A DNA stretch of 50,228 nucleotides, taken from NCBI GenBank assembly GCA_902492505.1, contig CABULU010000006.1, positions 1-50,228 of the forward strand, given 5' to 3'. A program made the translations under genes and the position numbers. Below are positions 17,137-25,613 of the stretch, piece after piece. The stretch is from an uncultured Eubacteriales bacterium (GTDB lineage: Bacteria > Bacillota > Clostridia > Oscillospirales > QAKW01). How positions within the stretch are numbered: the first letter of the stretch is position 1; the number at the start of each line of letters is the position of its first letter. The notes beneath the pieces are model-generated. The model was given only the letters and a program-made list of their open reading frames with translations. It was not told the DNA's origin and searched no databases.

Positions 17137-17634
17137 TTAATTTATCTTCTCAATACATTTTTCGATAGACGAATCACGAATTGCGCCGACGAAAACATCA
17201 ACAACATAGCCGTCCTTATCTATAAAATACGTTACGGGAGTTGCGCCGATATTATACTTTTCTATCGCTTCACTGCTCTCAAAGCAAAGCTTTTCAAGCT
17301 CTAAAATATCGGCCGAGGCAGCTTTGAGCTTTTCCTTTTGCTCATTTTCGGGAAGCTCGCTTACCGACAGCGCAATAATATCCGCATCGCCGTGCAGCTT
17401 TATAATCTGTGACAAAAGCTTTGTAGCACCCTCTATTTCGGGGTCAATAAAAATCACCACACTGCCGCGTTTACCGTAATTATCAGACAGGCTGACAACC
17501 TGACCGTGCTGAGTTCCAGCAGAAAAGTCATACGCCTTCTGCGGCTTTTTGGTAACCACAGACAGAGTAAGATAGATTACTATAACAAGCACAAACACGC
17601 CGGCCGCGACTAAAAAATTGCGAATTCTGTTCAT
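17137..17634 (-). CDS. Membrane-anchored thioredoxin-fold protein lacking CXXC
   Basis: 165 residues: an N-terminal membrane anchor (VAAGVFVLVIVIYLTLSVV), then a TlpA/redoxin-like domain outside the membrane. The strand GSVVIFIDPEIEGATKLLSQ occupies the place where active family members read W-C-x-x-C; no CXXC exists. The cis-proline region ATPVTYFIDKDGYVVDVFVG is intact. Two cysteines remain (LEKLCFES and EKCIEKIN), far from the usual active site. It probably binds or senses rather than exchanging disulfides. It follows the DUF4364 gene by 21 bases in one operon. Confidence 0.75.
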   Translation of the reverse strand: MNRIRNFLVAAGVFVLVIVIYLTLSVVTKKPQKAYDFSAGTQHGQVVSLSDNYGKRGSVVIFIDPEIEGATKLLSQIIKLHGDADIIALSVSELPENEQKEKLKAASADILELEKLCFESSEAIEKYNIGATPVTYFIDKDGYVVDVFVGAIRDSSIEKCIEKIN

Positions 17635-17655
17635 TTTTATTTTTCCTTTATAGAG

Positions 17656-18207
17656 TTATATATCGTCATCAAACAGCTTTTCGTCTATAAGCAGCTGCAA
17701 AATATTTTTATACTTCTCGGTAGGGTTATTTTCAAACTGATCCACTATTATCTGAGCCTGAATTTGCGTGGGCACAAACAACCTGTACTCCAGCAGCGTA
17801 TCCTCTCCCTCAAGCAGAGTGCACACCGCCTCATAACCGTTTTTCTTTTCCTCTATACGGCTTTTAACACTGCGCTTTCGCTCGATATCCGCCAGCAGCC
17901 TCAAAAGCGCACTCTGATTTTTCCGCCGCACGCTGAACGGCAGATTATGCTCAAAGACAGACAGTGTTTCCCGTCCGAGCTCGGTAATATACAGCTCATT
18001 GGGAGTATTATGACTGACAAAATCAATAAGCCCGGAATTCATCAGTCCGTCCATTGCCTGCGCAATATCAAAATACTCAGCCGTACCGCCGTCCAGTGCG
18101 ATTTGCAAAAGATTTTCCTTTGACAGCCTGCCGCCGGCGTAATTCAATATATATAAAATCAGAACTTTAACGTCGGGCACGCTGTTCAGTCCGCCGATTA
18201 TCGCCAT
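17656..18207 (-). CDS. DUF4364 family protein (winged-helix type)
   Basis: A 183-residue clostridial protein. The N-terminal 90 residues look like a winged helix (VKVLILYILNYAGGRLSKEN, DIAQAMDGLMNSGLIDF, ELYITELGRETLSVFE). The C-terminal half is a mixed alpha/beta domain (EYRLFVPTQIQAQIIVDQFE). A GTG two codons earlier abuts the RBS, so ATG at 18207 with GGAGG 7 bases upstream is preferred. Function is unknown; a DNA-binding role is inferred from the fold. Confidence 0.85.
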   Translation of the reverse strand: MAIIGGLNSVPDVKVLILYILNYAGGRLSKENLLQIALDGGTAEYFDIAQAMDGLMNSGLIDFVSHNTPNELYITELGRETLSVFEHNLPFSVRRKNQSALLRLLADIERKRSVKSRIEEKKNGYEAVCTLLEGEDTLLEYRLFVPTQIQAQIIVDQFENNPTEKYKNILQLLIDEKLFDDDI

Positions 18208-18236
18208 ATTCACGCCTCCACATAATGTACGAAATA

Positions 18237-18265
18237 ATTATATCAGTATCACAGTTTATTGTCAA
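18237..18265 (-). promoter_or_regulatory. Promoter of the DUF4364 operon
   Basis: On the minus strand TTGACA (18260-18265), 17 bp, TATAAT (18237-18242): a perfect sigma-A consensus, 30 bases before the start codon. Confidence 0.88.
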
Positions 18266-18390
18266 CAGCGCGGCGCTTTTGAAACCCGTATAACAACAGT
18301 ATAAATATATCTTGGCACCGGACAAGTTTCAATAAATAGTTTAAATTAGGTTCTTATTTGTATAAGATAAGACATGTCGGCAAAATATTA

Positions 18391-18419
18391 TTGTAATCGC
18401 CGGCAATACGTGGTATACT
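18391..18419 (+). promoter_or_regulatory. Promoter of the nucleotidyltransferase/kinase pair
   Basis: TTGTAA (18391-18396), 17 bp, TATACT (18414-18419), 43 bases before the nucleotidyltransferase ATG. Confidence 0.65.
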
Positions 18420-18462
18420 GATATTAAATGATTTTACCTGAATTTGAAAGGAGAGGCATTCC

Positions 18463-19380
18463 ATGTCAAAACCTGCTCTTGTCGTAATGGCAGCCGGAAT
18501 GGGCAGCCGCTACGGCGGACTCAAGCAAATCGACCCCATCGACAGAGAGGGGCATCTTATAATAGATTTTTCAATTTATGACGCTCTTAAAGCCGGCTTT
18601 GAAAAAGTCATATTTGTAATAAAGCACGAAATAGAGGCTGACTTTAAGGCATCCATCGGCGACAGAATATCAAAGCTTGTCAAGGTGGAATATGTATACC
18701 AGGAGCTTGACAAGCTGCCGCAGGGCTATTCCGTACCGCAGGGCAGAGTCAAGCCATGGGGCACCGCACACGCAATTCTTTGCTGTGAGGACGTAATTGA
18801 CGGACCGTTTGCCGTTATCAATTCGGACGACTATTACGGTCCGCAGGCATACAAAGAGCTGTACAATCACCTGATGCGTAATGACAAGGACGATAAATTC
18901 GGCATTGCGCTTGTAGGCTATATTCTCCGTAACACGCTTACAGACAAGGGATATGTCTCCCGCGGTATCTGCCGTGTCAAAAACGGAAAGCTTTTGGAGA
19001 TAAATGAGCGTACACACATTGAAACTGACGGCAGCGACGCAAAGTTTACAGAGGACGAAGGCAAAACATACACCCATCTGTCCGGCGACAGTATCGCATC
19101 CATGAATATGTGGGGCTATAACCGCGCATTTATAGACGAGCTGAAAAAACGGTTCCCGAAATTTCTGGACAAAGCAATCAGAGAAAATCCGCTTAAAAGT
19201 GAATTTTTCCTGCCCGTTACCGTTGACGATATGCTGCGCGACGGCATCGCGTCGGTTGACGTGCTTACAACTCATGACAAATGGTACGGCGTCACATATG
19301 CCCAAGATAAGCCCACCGTTATGGCGGGTATACAATCACTTAAAGACGGAGGACTGTATCCGGAAAAGCTATGGAAATAA
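18463..19380 (+). CDS. Sugar nucleotidyltransferase family protein
   Basis: A 305-residue NTP-transferase that would join a sugar 1-phosphate to a nucleotide. The N-terminus VVMAAGMGSRYGGLKQ carries the GxGxR and Lys of the pyrophosphorylase signature. INSDDYYGPQAY provides the metal-binding aspartate. It lacks the left-handed helix domain of GlmU. GAGAGG precedes the ATG. It overlaps a NahK-like kinase by 10 bases, so the pair plausibly turns a free sugar into a sugar nucleotide. The sugar, likely a hexosamine, is inferred from the kinase. Confidence 0.85.
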   Translation: MSKPALVVMAAGMGSRYGGLKQIDPIDREGHLIIDFSIYDALKAGFEKVIFVIKHEIEADFKASIGDRISKLVKVEYVYQELDKLPQGYSVPQGRVKPWGTAHAILCCEDVIDGPFAVINSDDYYGPQAYKELYNHLMRNDKDDKFGIALVGYILRNTLTDKGYVSRGICRVKNGKLLEINERTHIETDGSDAKFTEDEGKTYTHLSGDSIASMNMWGYNRAFIDELKKRFPKFLDKAIRENPLKSEFFLPVTVDDMLRDGIASVDVLTTHDKWYGVTYAQDKPTVMAGIQSLKDGGLYPEKLWK

Positions 19381-20414
19381 ACGATATTATAAAACAATTT
19401 AATATAAAGGGTGAAATAAAAAGTGTATCTCCCTTGGGGAACGGGCATATCAACGATACGCTGCTTGTCACGACTGACTGTGAAAAATATACCTTTCAGC
19501 GCATAAATACGGATATTTTCAAAAGTCCGGACGAGTTGATGGAAAACCTGTTTGCCGTAACGGAATATCTAAAAAAACATTATCCCGAAGACAAAACGAT
19601 AAATTATGTTCGCACACTGGACGGCAAACGCTATTTTCGCAGCGACAGCGGATGTTACCGCATGTCGGTATTTATTGATAACGTTATTGCCTTGGACGGT
19701 GCGAGAAACACAAGTGATTTTTACGAAAGCGCCGTTGCTTTTGGCGGCTTTCAAAAAAAGCTTGCAGATTTTCCCGCCGATACTCTGCATGAGACAATCA
19801 AAGATTTCCACAATACGGCATGGCGGCTTGAAAACCTGAAAAAAGCTGTCGCCTCCGACAGCTGCAAACGTCTTGAAGGCGTTAAAAAGGAAGTGGATTC
19901 CTATCTTTCAAGAGAGCACATAATTGACACGGGAATTATTCTTCCGCTTCGCGTAACACACAATGATACAAAACTCAACAATGTACTTTTAGACGAAAAA
20001 ACAGGCAAAGGCGTATGCGTTATCGATCTTGATACGATAATGCCCGGTCTTTCCATAAACGACTTCGGCGACGCCATCAGGTTCGGAGCATCCACCGCAG
20101 CAGAGGACGAAAAGGATTTGTCAAAGGTACACTTTTCACTTGAATTGTTTGAGGCGTATGTCCGCGGATATTTCGACGGAGTCGGAAACGCATTGACAGA
20201 AGATGAAATACGGCTTTTGCCGCACGGTGCCATAATGATGACCTACGAATGCGGGATGCGATTCCTTACAGACTATCTGGAAGGCGATACATACTTTAAA
20301 ACAAGCTATCCCGAGCACAATCTCGTACGTACACGCACACAGCTGAGGCTCGTAGAGGAGATGGAGCAAAATTACGACAACATGCTTGCTATCGTAAATA
20401 AATATAAAAATTAA
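19371..20414 (+). CDS. Phosphotransferase similar to N-acetylhexosamine 1-kinase (NahK)
   Basis: A 347-residue kinase of the aminoglycoside phosphotransferase fold. VTHNDTKLNNVLLDE (about residue 194) holds the catalytic Asp and metal-binding Asn; VIDLDTIMPGLSINDFGD (about 217) holds the second metal Asp. The variant DLDTxMPG form is what I recall of NahK/LnpB, which phosphorylates GlcNAc/GalNAc at C1. TFQRINTDIFKSPDELMEN near the N-terminus also fits. It starts inside the nucleotidyltransferase gene (10-base overlap). A homoserine-kinase-like annotation is possible but the motif favours a sugar 1-kinase. Confidence 0.8.
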   Translation: MEINDIIKQFNIKGEIKSVSPLGNGHINDTLLVTTDCEKYTFQRINTDIFKSPDELMENLFAVTEYLKKHYPEDKTINYVRTLDGKRYFRSDSGCYRMSVFIDNVIALDGARNTSDFYESAVAFGGFQKKLADFPADTLHETIKDFHNTAWRLENLKKAVASDSCKRLEGVKKEVDSYLSREHIIDTGIILPLRVTHNDTKLNNVLLDEKTGKGVCVIDLDTIMPGLSINDFGDAIRFGASTAAEDEKDLSKVHFSLELFEAYVRGYFDGVGNALTEDEIRLLPHGAIMMTYECGMRFLTDYLEGDTYFKTSYPEHNLVRTRTQLRLVEEMEQNYDNMLAIVNKYKN

Positions 20415-20425
20415 AATAAAAAATC

Positions 20426-20462
20426 CCCCGCGGGAAAATTATATCCCGCGGGGTTATTTTTT
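20426..20462. terminator. Terminator between convergent genes
   Basis: A 10-bp GC-rich stem CCCCGCGGGA/TCCCGCGGGG with an 8-base loop, followed by TTATTTTTTA. On the minus side it lies just after the lipoprotein stop. Confidence 0.88.
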
Positions 20463-21381
20463 ATTTACTAAAAGAGATATCTATACTGTCATAAATCTCT
20501 ATCTTATTCTCATCATGATGCCTTGCATAATCATCATAATTATAAAATTCCAGTTTAAAATTATCAGGCTGATTATTATCAATGATATAGTATACTCGCT
20601 GCCCATTATACAAACTATCCTTGCCGGACAGTTTATCACCTGTTTCAGTTACCGCACGAATCGGATTCATTAATGCATCACCTTTAGATACGTTGTAATA
20701 TACAGCCGTACAACCGGGAGTGCGCTTAACTGAATTGACAGTGTACTCACTTTCATTTAATGTTACAGTTTTATTAACATCAATTTCATCAACCTTTTTG
20801 ACAAACTTATTACTAAAATAATCCGTTATATCAAATACATAAATACAGTTATTATTCTCACTATTTTCATCTGTTACATTTTCTAAAAAGGACAAATAAA
20901 ATTTCGTACTTTCATCAAACATTCCGCAGCAAAATTTATAATGTTTAACTGCATTATCCGATTTAGCAGAAGCCACAGTCATATCATCGAGTGCATAGCC
21001 GCCAACTTCCGTTGAAATATAGCTGTCATAACAGAAAAAATCTTTTGGTACGCTTAAAGTAAATGCCACAGAGTTCGCATCTTTATACGAATCCAATATC
21101 TTGACATCTACAAACCGTTCCTTAATAGTTTCTTTATTATCAGAACGCTGCTCATACCCGTTTTCTTCAGTATATGATACAAGAGTAGATACATAATTAT
21201 CTGAAATTTTTTTATCAACCGCTTTAAAATAGCTATTATCTACAGCATTTTTTATGCTTCCAAATGACTTTACGTTTCCCGGCTTATTATCAAATACCTC
21301 TGAAAATTCTACCTTTGTACTACATCCTGTAAACATAAAAATCAGAATAATAAAAGATATATAACTCAATATTCTTTTCAT
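20461..21381 (-). CDS. Lipoprotein of unknown function
   Basis: 306 residues. The ATG at 21381 gives a clean lipoprotein signal, MKRILSYISFIILIFMFTGC, with the Cys at residue 20; the frame is open further upstream, but that would put extra charged residues before the signal. The mature part is rich in Asp, Asn, Ser and Tyr with no recognised domain. Its base composition is clearly more AT-rich than its neighbours, which suggests lineage-specific or acquired DNA. It follows apt by 16 bases on the same strand and may share its transcript. Confidence 0.7.
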   Translation of the reverse strand: MKRILSYISFIILIFMFTGCSTKVEFSEVFDNKPGNVKSFGSIKNAVDNSYFKAVDKKISDNYVSTLVSYTEENGYEQRSDNKETIKERFVDVKILDSYKDANSVAFTLSVPKDFFCYDSYISTEVGGYALDDMTVASAKSDNAVKHYKFCCGMFDESTKFYLSFLENVTDENSENNNCIYVFDITDYFSNKFVKKVDEIDVNKTVTLNESEYTVNSVKRTPGCTAVYYNVSKGDALMNPIRAVTETGDKLSGKDSLYNGQRVYYIIDNNQPDNFKLEFYNYDDYARHHDENKIEIYDSIDISFSK

Positions 21382-21397
21382 AAATACCACTCTTTCC

Positions 21398-21919
21398 CTA
21401 TTCCCCGTCAAACTGTACTACTGATTCCACCTCATACTCTTTGAGGTTTTCCCTACCGCCGAGTGCGGGAAGCTCAATCAGAAAAATCGCCTTCGCAACA
21501 GTACCCCCAAGCCGCTCGACAAGCCTTGCCGCCGCGCGAACCGTACCGCCTGTTGCAATAAGGTCGTCGATTATAACGGCGCGCTGACCCGGCTTTATCG
21601 CGTCACTGTGCATTTCTATTACGGCGCTGCCGTATTCAAGAGAGTATTTTTCCTCAACCGTATTAAACGGCAGCTTGCCTTTTTTCCGAACGGGCACAAA
21701 CGGCCTTTTAAGTTTATACGCTATCGGTGCTCCGAATAAAAATCCGCGCGATTCAATGCCCACAATTACATCAAACTCAACGCCATCCAAAAGACCAGAA
21801 AGCGCATCCACTGCAAGCTCGAGCCCGCGCGCATCCTGCAAAACCGTGGTCACATCCCTGAACATAACCCCCTTTTTCGGAAAATCGGGTATTGTACGTA
21901 TATAATCCTTAACATCCAT
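21398..21919 (-). CDS. apt: Adenine phosphoribosyltransferase
   Basis: Salvages adenine to AMP with PRPP. The 173 residues show IPDFPKKGVMFRDVTTVLQD, VGIESRGFLFGAPIAYKL, KKGKLPFNTVEEKYSLEYG and the PRPP-binding loop VIIDDLIATGGTVRAA. The ATG at 21919 is preferred because GGAGG lies 8 bases upstream; the upstream GTG overlaps the RBS. relA, a frequent clostridial neighbour, is not next to it. Confidence 0.96.
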   Translation of the reverse strand: MDVKDYIRTIPDFPKKGVMFRDVTTVLQDARGLELAVDALSGLLDGVEFDVIVGIESRGFLFGAPIAYKLKRPFVPVRKKGKLPFNTVEEKYSLEYGSAVIEMHSDAIKPGQRAVIIDDLIATGGTVRAAARLVERLGGTVAKAIFLIELPALGGRENLKEYEVESVVQFDGE

Positions 21920-21962
21920 CACTTTCACCTCCGTATAGACTGTTTTTACTGACTATATCATA

Positions 21963-21991
21963 ATAATACATCAAACATCTGATAAAATCAA
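21963..21991 (-). promoter_or_regulatory. Probable promoter of apt
   Basis: On the minus strand TTGATT (21986-21991), 17 bp, TATTAT (21963-21968), 44 bases before the start codon. Both boxes deviate at two or more positions, so this is a moderate call. Confidence 0.45.
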
Positions 21992-22057
21992 ATGATTTTT
22001 ACGCTTTTAAGTCATATATTCATCCCTGCGCATTTAAAATATATCAAGGGTGATTGA

Positions 22058-23554
22058 ATGAAAAAATTCCGACTGTTAAAAAATGCCGCGTTGCTGACCG
22101 TAACGGGGTTTTTCCTGCGCGGGCTTGGCATGATTTTCCGAATTTACATATCGGGGCGCATCGGAGAGGAAGGCATGGGTCTGTACCAGCTCATTTCCTC
22201 CGTGTACTTTCTGTTTATAACGCTGGCTCAGTCGGGAATTTCGGTTACCGTTACCAGGCTCTGCGCGCAGAAATTTGCACTGCACGACAGTCTTGGCGCC
22301 TACAAAATCCTCAAAAGCGCCATAGTTGTCGCACTGCTGACGGGAGGTCTGGCATGCGCCGGCATGCTTGCGCTGTCGGGTACTCTTTCAAAGCTGTGGA
22401 TTGCGGATATGCGCGCATTGTATTCTCTGCGCGTGCTGGCGCTCTCGCTTCCGTTCATTTCCGTGTGCAATGTTTTGTCCTCATATTTTATCGCATCTAA
22501 AAACGTAATTTACGGCTGTACGGCACAGATTTTAGAACAGCTGACACGAATGGGAATCGTAGTGCTCGCCGCAGCATACTTTTCAAAATACAGTCTGCCT
22601 GTCATGCTGGCTGCAGTATTTGCCGCAAATACCCTCTCGGAAGCGGTATCCTGCATGTACCTGGGGCTTCGGCTTTTATTGAAAAAAGACCGCCCGTTCG
22701 GCAGAAAAGGAGAAAAACCGCATTACAAGCGCATGATTATAAAAAACAGCGCGCCTGTCGCCGCGTCGCGCTATCTTGCCTCAGCGCTGCACACAGCGGA
22801 AAATATGCTTGTGCCGAGCGCAATGACGCTTTTTACACATTCAAGGACGGATTCACTGTCCGCTTTCGGCGCTCTGAAAGGAATGGCCATGCCGCTGCTG
22901 TTTTTTCCGTCCTCCTTCCTTTCGGCAATGTCCACTCTGCTTGTGCCCGAAATAACAGACGCACACGCACGCCGCGACCGCGCGGCAATGACTAAAATCA
23001 TCAACCGCGCAGCCTCTTTCACACTTATATTGTCTATAATGGCAGCCGGTATTTTTTGGATGTTTTCAGACAGTTTGGGCATGCTCATTTACAAAAGCCC
23101 GCAAGTATCAAAAATGCTGATGATGCTTGCACCCATTGTTCCGTTTATGTATCTTGACAGCATCTGCGACGGACTTTTAAAAGGACTGGGGCTTCAAAGG
23201 CAGGTGCTGATACACAACTGTATAGATTCAGCGCTGAGAATCATACTAATAGCTACTATCGTACCCAAGTTCGGCATAAACGGTTTCATCGCCGTAATGT
23301 GGGTGTCCAACATACTTATTTCGGTTCTGAATCTAAGACTGCTGCTCAACGTGTCAGGCGTAAAATGTAATTTCAAGGGATGGTTTTTATATCCTCTGTG
23401 CTGTGCGGCGGTTTCGGCAATTATAACAAAATTTCTTCGCCCGAATGGTGCAACTGTACTAAAAACCGGACTCGGATGCATGCTGTTCTGTTTTGTTTTT
23501 CTGCTTTTAATGATGTTTCTGAGCCGGGAGAGTAAAATTTATAAAAATAAATAA
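22058..23554 (+). CDS. SpoVB-like flippase (MOP superfamily oligosaccharide/lipid II transporter)
   Basis: A 498-residue protein with about 14 membrane segments. The N-terminus LLKNAALLTVTGFFLRGLGM and RIYISGRIGEEGMGLYQLIS match the SpoVB/MurJ-like branch of the MATE/MOP superfamily. Members flip lipid-linked saccharides such as peptidoglycan precursors; SpoVB itself acts in spore cortex synthesis. Whether this copy is spore-specific cannot be seen, because no convincing sigma-E or sigma-K promoter is upstream. RBS AAGGGTG precedes the ATG. It is divergent from apt. Confidence 0.88.
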   Translation: MKKFRLLKNAALLTVTGFFLRGLGMIFRIYISGRIGEEGMGLYQLISSVYFLFITLAQSGISVTVTRLCAQKFALHDSLGAYKILKSAIVVALLTGGLACAGMLALSGTLSKLWIADMRALYSLRVLALSLPFISVCNVLSSYFIASKNVIYGCTAQILEQLTRMGIVVLAAAYFSKYSLPVMLAAVFAANTLSEAVSCMYLGLRLLLKKDRPFGRKGEKPHYKRMIIKNSAPVAASRYLASALHTAENMLVPSAMTLFTHSRTDSLSAFGALKGMAMPLLFFPSSFLSAMSTLLVPEITDAHARRDRAAMTKIINRAASFTLILSIMAAGIFWMFSDSLGMLIYKSPQVSKMLMMLAPIVPFMYLDSICDGLLKGLGLQRQVLIHNCIDSALRIILIATIVPKFGINGFIAVMWVSNILISVLNLRLLLNVSGVKCNFKGWFLYPLCCAAVSAIITKFLRPNGATVLKTGLGCMLFCFVFLLLMMFLSRESKIYKNK

Positions 23555-23583
23555 AAAAAGTGCTTTATTTTAATTTCGAGTTA

Positions 23584-23592
23584 TGTTATAAT
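23584..23592 (+). promoter_or_regulatory. Extended -10 promoter of the solute-binding protein gene
   Basis: TGTTATAAT gives an extended -10 (TGnTATAAT); the -35 at 17 bp is only TTTATT (23564-23569). Downstream lies a 13-bp inverted repeat before the RBS. Confidence 0.6.
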
Positions 23593-23646
23593 ACCGTATA
23601 TGATTATTATGCTGATGTATTATGCACTAAGGTATCATACACGGTA
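23592..23646 (+). repeat. Imperfect inverted repeat in the leader of the solute-binding protein gene
   Basis: TACCGTATATGAT (23592-23604) and ATCATACACGGTA (23634-23646) pair over 13 bp with one mismatch, separated by 29 bases. It sits between the -10 and the GGAGGA RBS, so it may be an operator with two half-sites or a leader hairpin. Confidence 0.6.
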
Positions 23647-23673
23647 TAACTGTAATTCGGAGGAATGTAAGTA

Positions 23674-25107
23674 ATGAGAAAGACCACAAAAATTTTAAGT
23701 CTTCTGCTTGTTCTGATTACTGTGCTCGGACTGTGTTCGGGTTGCGTCAGCGGTGAAAGCTGGGTAACTCTCAAATTCGGCGTGCCCTATTCAGAGGACA
23801 GCGAGGAATATCAGAAGATAATGACTGCTGTTGAGGACAGCAACGCGTATCATGAAACCGATTTTGTAAAAATCGAACTGGAGGTCATTCCGGAGGACGA
23901 AGAAGGTAAAAAATCGTTCCTTAAAAGAATGAATAACGGCGAAATCGCGTTTTTCTTTTACGAGCGCGACGAGCTTATCACTCCATACATTGAAAGCGGA
24001 CGTCTTGCTACAATCAGCGAAATTCAGCAGGTATATCCCTCATGTTTTGAGCAGAGAAAACAGTTTATACTCGATACTTCGACAGACGCCGACGGTGTGA
24101 ACCATATGCTGGCGCTTAAAGGAAATTATCAGGGAGTATTCTTTAATGAAGAACTGTTTTTAAAGTACGGTCTTCAGATACCCAAGACATGGGAGCAATT
24201 TCAAAACGTAATTGAAACATTCAAAACCAACGGCGTCACACCGTTTGCTGCCGGATTTGCAGACGGCGGAATGAAATACTGGTTGGATGAGCTTATACTT
24301 ATGGAAGGCGGCGTTGCAGAACATTCCTACATACCCAAATACGGCGTTATAAACAGCTGGACAAGAGCCGTATCGGACCTTAAGGCACTTTATGACGGCG
24401 GAGCTTTCAACAGCGACTGTATGACAATGACGCAGGATGACGCAGAAGCGCTGTTTGCCGACGGCAAAGCAGCAATGATTGTTACCAACTCCAAAAACAT
24501 TGCCACAGATGAGGCGGACGTTGACAAAATGGGCGTTTTCGCAATGCCTCTTACAACAACCGGTAAAAAAGAAATCGGCGACATTGTCTGCGATTATGAC
24601 ACAGGTGTTTATGTAAATTCTCAGTTTCTCAAAAAAAGAACCGAAGTTATAGATACTCTTATTCAGTTTGTTATTGACTATCTTGACCAGCCGATTGATA
24701 CAATGTACGGAGATACAGAGGCAGCCGAATGGAGCTACCCTGCATATAAGTCCAACTGGTCCATGCCCGGAAATCCGTACACTATCGGTGAAGAGCCTAT
24801 TATAGAGGATAACGAATTTACAAGTCCCGAAGACTTGGAGCCGGTAGATCCTACTGTTCAGGAGGAAATCAAGGAAGAAGATACCCTCCAGGAGCGCGTA
24901 TTCAACATGATGGAACATGTTACAAATGCGGGTCGTCCGCTCACCTCAAACTTTAAGACACTCGATTCATTTACCGAAAGCGTTAAAAACTACATTCAGA
25001 ACGGCGGAGATATCAATGCCGTACTCAAGGATGCCACTGATAAAGAGATAGCAGCTCAAAGCGGTACGTCCGCCGAAGGCGAACAGGCAGACAGTAAAAC
25101 GGAGTAA
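23674..25107 (+). CDS. ABC-type sugar solute-binding lipoprotein (family 1), orphan
   Basis: 477 residues. The signal KILSLLLVLITVLGLCSGC ends in a lipobox with Cys at about residue 25. The body resembles family 1 (sugar) binding proteins: GVFFNEELFLKYGLQIPKTW, a conserved ligand-domain stretch, GVTPFAAGFADGG, LFADGKAAMIVTNSKN and MGVFAMPLT. The C-terminal 100 residues include an acidic linker and a helical end. No permease or ATPase genes are adjacent; instead a small anchored protein follows 6 bases later. It may lend ligand to a transporter elsewhere or act as a sensor. Confidence 0.82.
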   Translation: MRKTTKILSLLLVLITVLGLCSGCVSGESWVTLKFGVPYSEDSEEYQKIMTAVEDSNAYHETDFVKIELEVIPEDEEGKKSFLKRMNNGEIAFFFYERDELITPYIESGRLATISEIQQVYPSCFEQRKQFILDTSTDADGVNHMLALKGNYQGVFFNEELFLKYGLQIPKTWEQFQNVIETFKTNGVTPFAAGFADGGMKYWLDELILMEGGVAEHSYIPKYGVINSWTRAVSDLKALYDGGAFNSDCMTMTQDDAEALFADGKAAMIVTNSKNIATDEADVDKMGVFAMPLTTTGKKEIGDIVCDYDTGVYVNSQFLKKRTEVIDTLIQFVIDYLDQPIDTMYGDTEAAEWSYPAYKSNWSMPGNPYTIGEEPIIEDNEFTSPEDLEPVDPTVQEEIKEEDTLQERVFNMMEHVTNAGRPLTSNFKTLDSFTESVKNYIQNGGDINAVLKDATDKEIAAQSGTSAEGEQADSKTE

Positions 25108-25113
25108 TTCTGT

Positions 25114-25554
25114 ATGAAGCAGATGCAGCAGTTTTTTAAAAAGCTGAGCGACTGGGTATTCACAGGCAAGCGCCTGCCTGTCATTATCGTTGTATTTATA
25201 GTTGTATCAGTAACTGTTATTGTTACAGTTGTCAGTTTGGTAAATAAACCCGAAAGCAACATCGTCACGGTTTTTGTCACAGTCGAAGGACTGGAGGAAG
25301 GCAAGAACTTTGAAAACAGACAAATCAGTATAAAAGACGGTGATCCCATTTCAGAGATATTCAGTCTGAAATATGAGGATATTTACGAGGCGTTCGGTCA
25401 GCCGCTGATTCAATATAACGAACTTCAGTCAATTCTCGGTGTTCGCGTTACAAACGAAAAGTCATTTCATATTACGGTAGACGGCAAGTTTGAGACAGAC
25501 TTATCCCAGGCATATGTATACGGCGGACAAACAATAGTAATTTCATATTATTAA
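25114..25554 (+). CDS. Small membrane-anchored protein of unknown function
   Basis: 146 residues. A basic start is followed by one membrane segment (VIIVVFIVVSVTVIVTVVSL, residues about 23-43), then an extracellular domain with ISIKDGDPISEIFSLKYEDI and, at the end, SFHITVDGKFETDLSQAYVY followed by GGQTIVISYY. The C-terminal strand pattern (small ligand-like strand, Gly-Gly turn, final strand) is reminiscent of DUF4430 beta-grasp domains, but this is a weak visual match. It lies 6 bases after the solute-binding lipoprotein and is closed by a terminator, so the two probably work together at the cell surface. Confidence 0.65.
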   Translation: MKQMQQFFKKLSDWVFTGKRLPVIIVVFIVVSVTVIVTVVSLVNKPESNIVTVFVTVEGLEEGKNFENRQISIKDGDPISEIFSLKYEDIYEAFGQPLIQYNELQSILGVRVTNEKSFHITVDGKFETDLSQAYVYGGQTIVISYY

Positions 25555-25560
25555 AGTAAA

Positions 25561-25590
25561 AAGGGGGGCGGTTTCCGTCCCCTTATTTTT
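25561..25590 (+). terminator. Terminator after the solute-binding operon
   Basis: A G-rich/C-rich stem (AAGGGG...CCCCTT, tip CGG-TTT-CCG) followed by ATTTTTATAT. Confidence 0.8.
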
Positions 25591-25613
25591 ATATAACTTT
25601 AAAGGGAAAAATA

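Noticed and set aside
21990..22057. Sigma-E-type sporulation promoter before the SpoVB-like gene
   Set aside because: TCATATAT and CATTTAAAAT are present but the spacing is too short for a sigma-E promoter.
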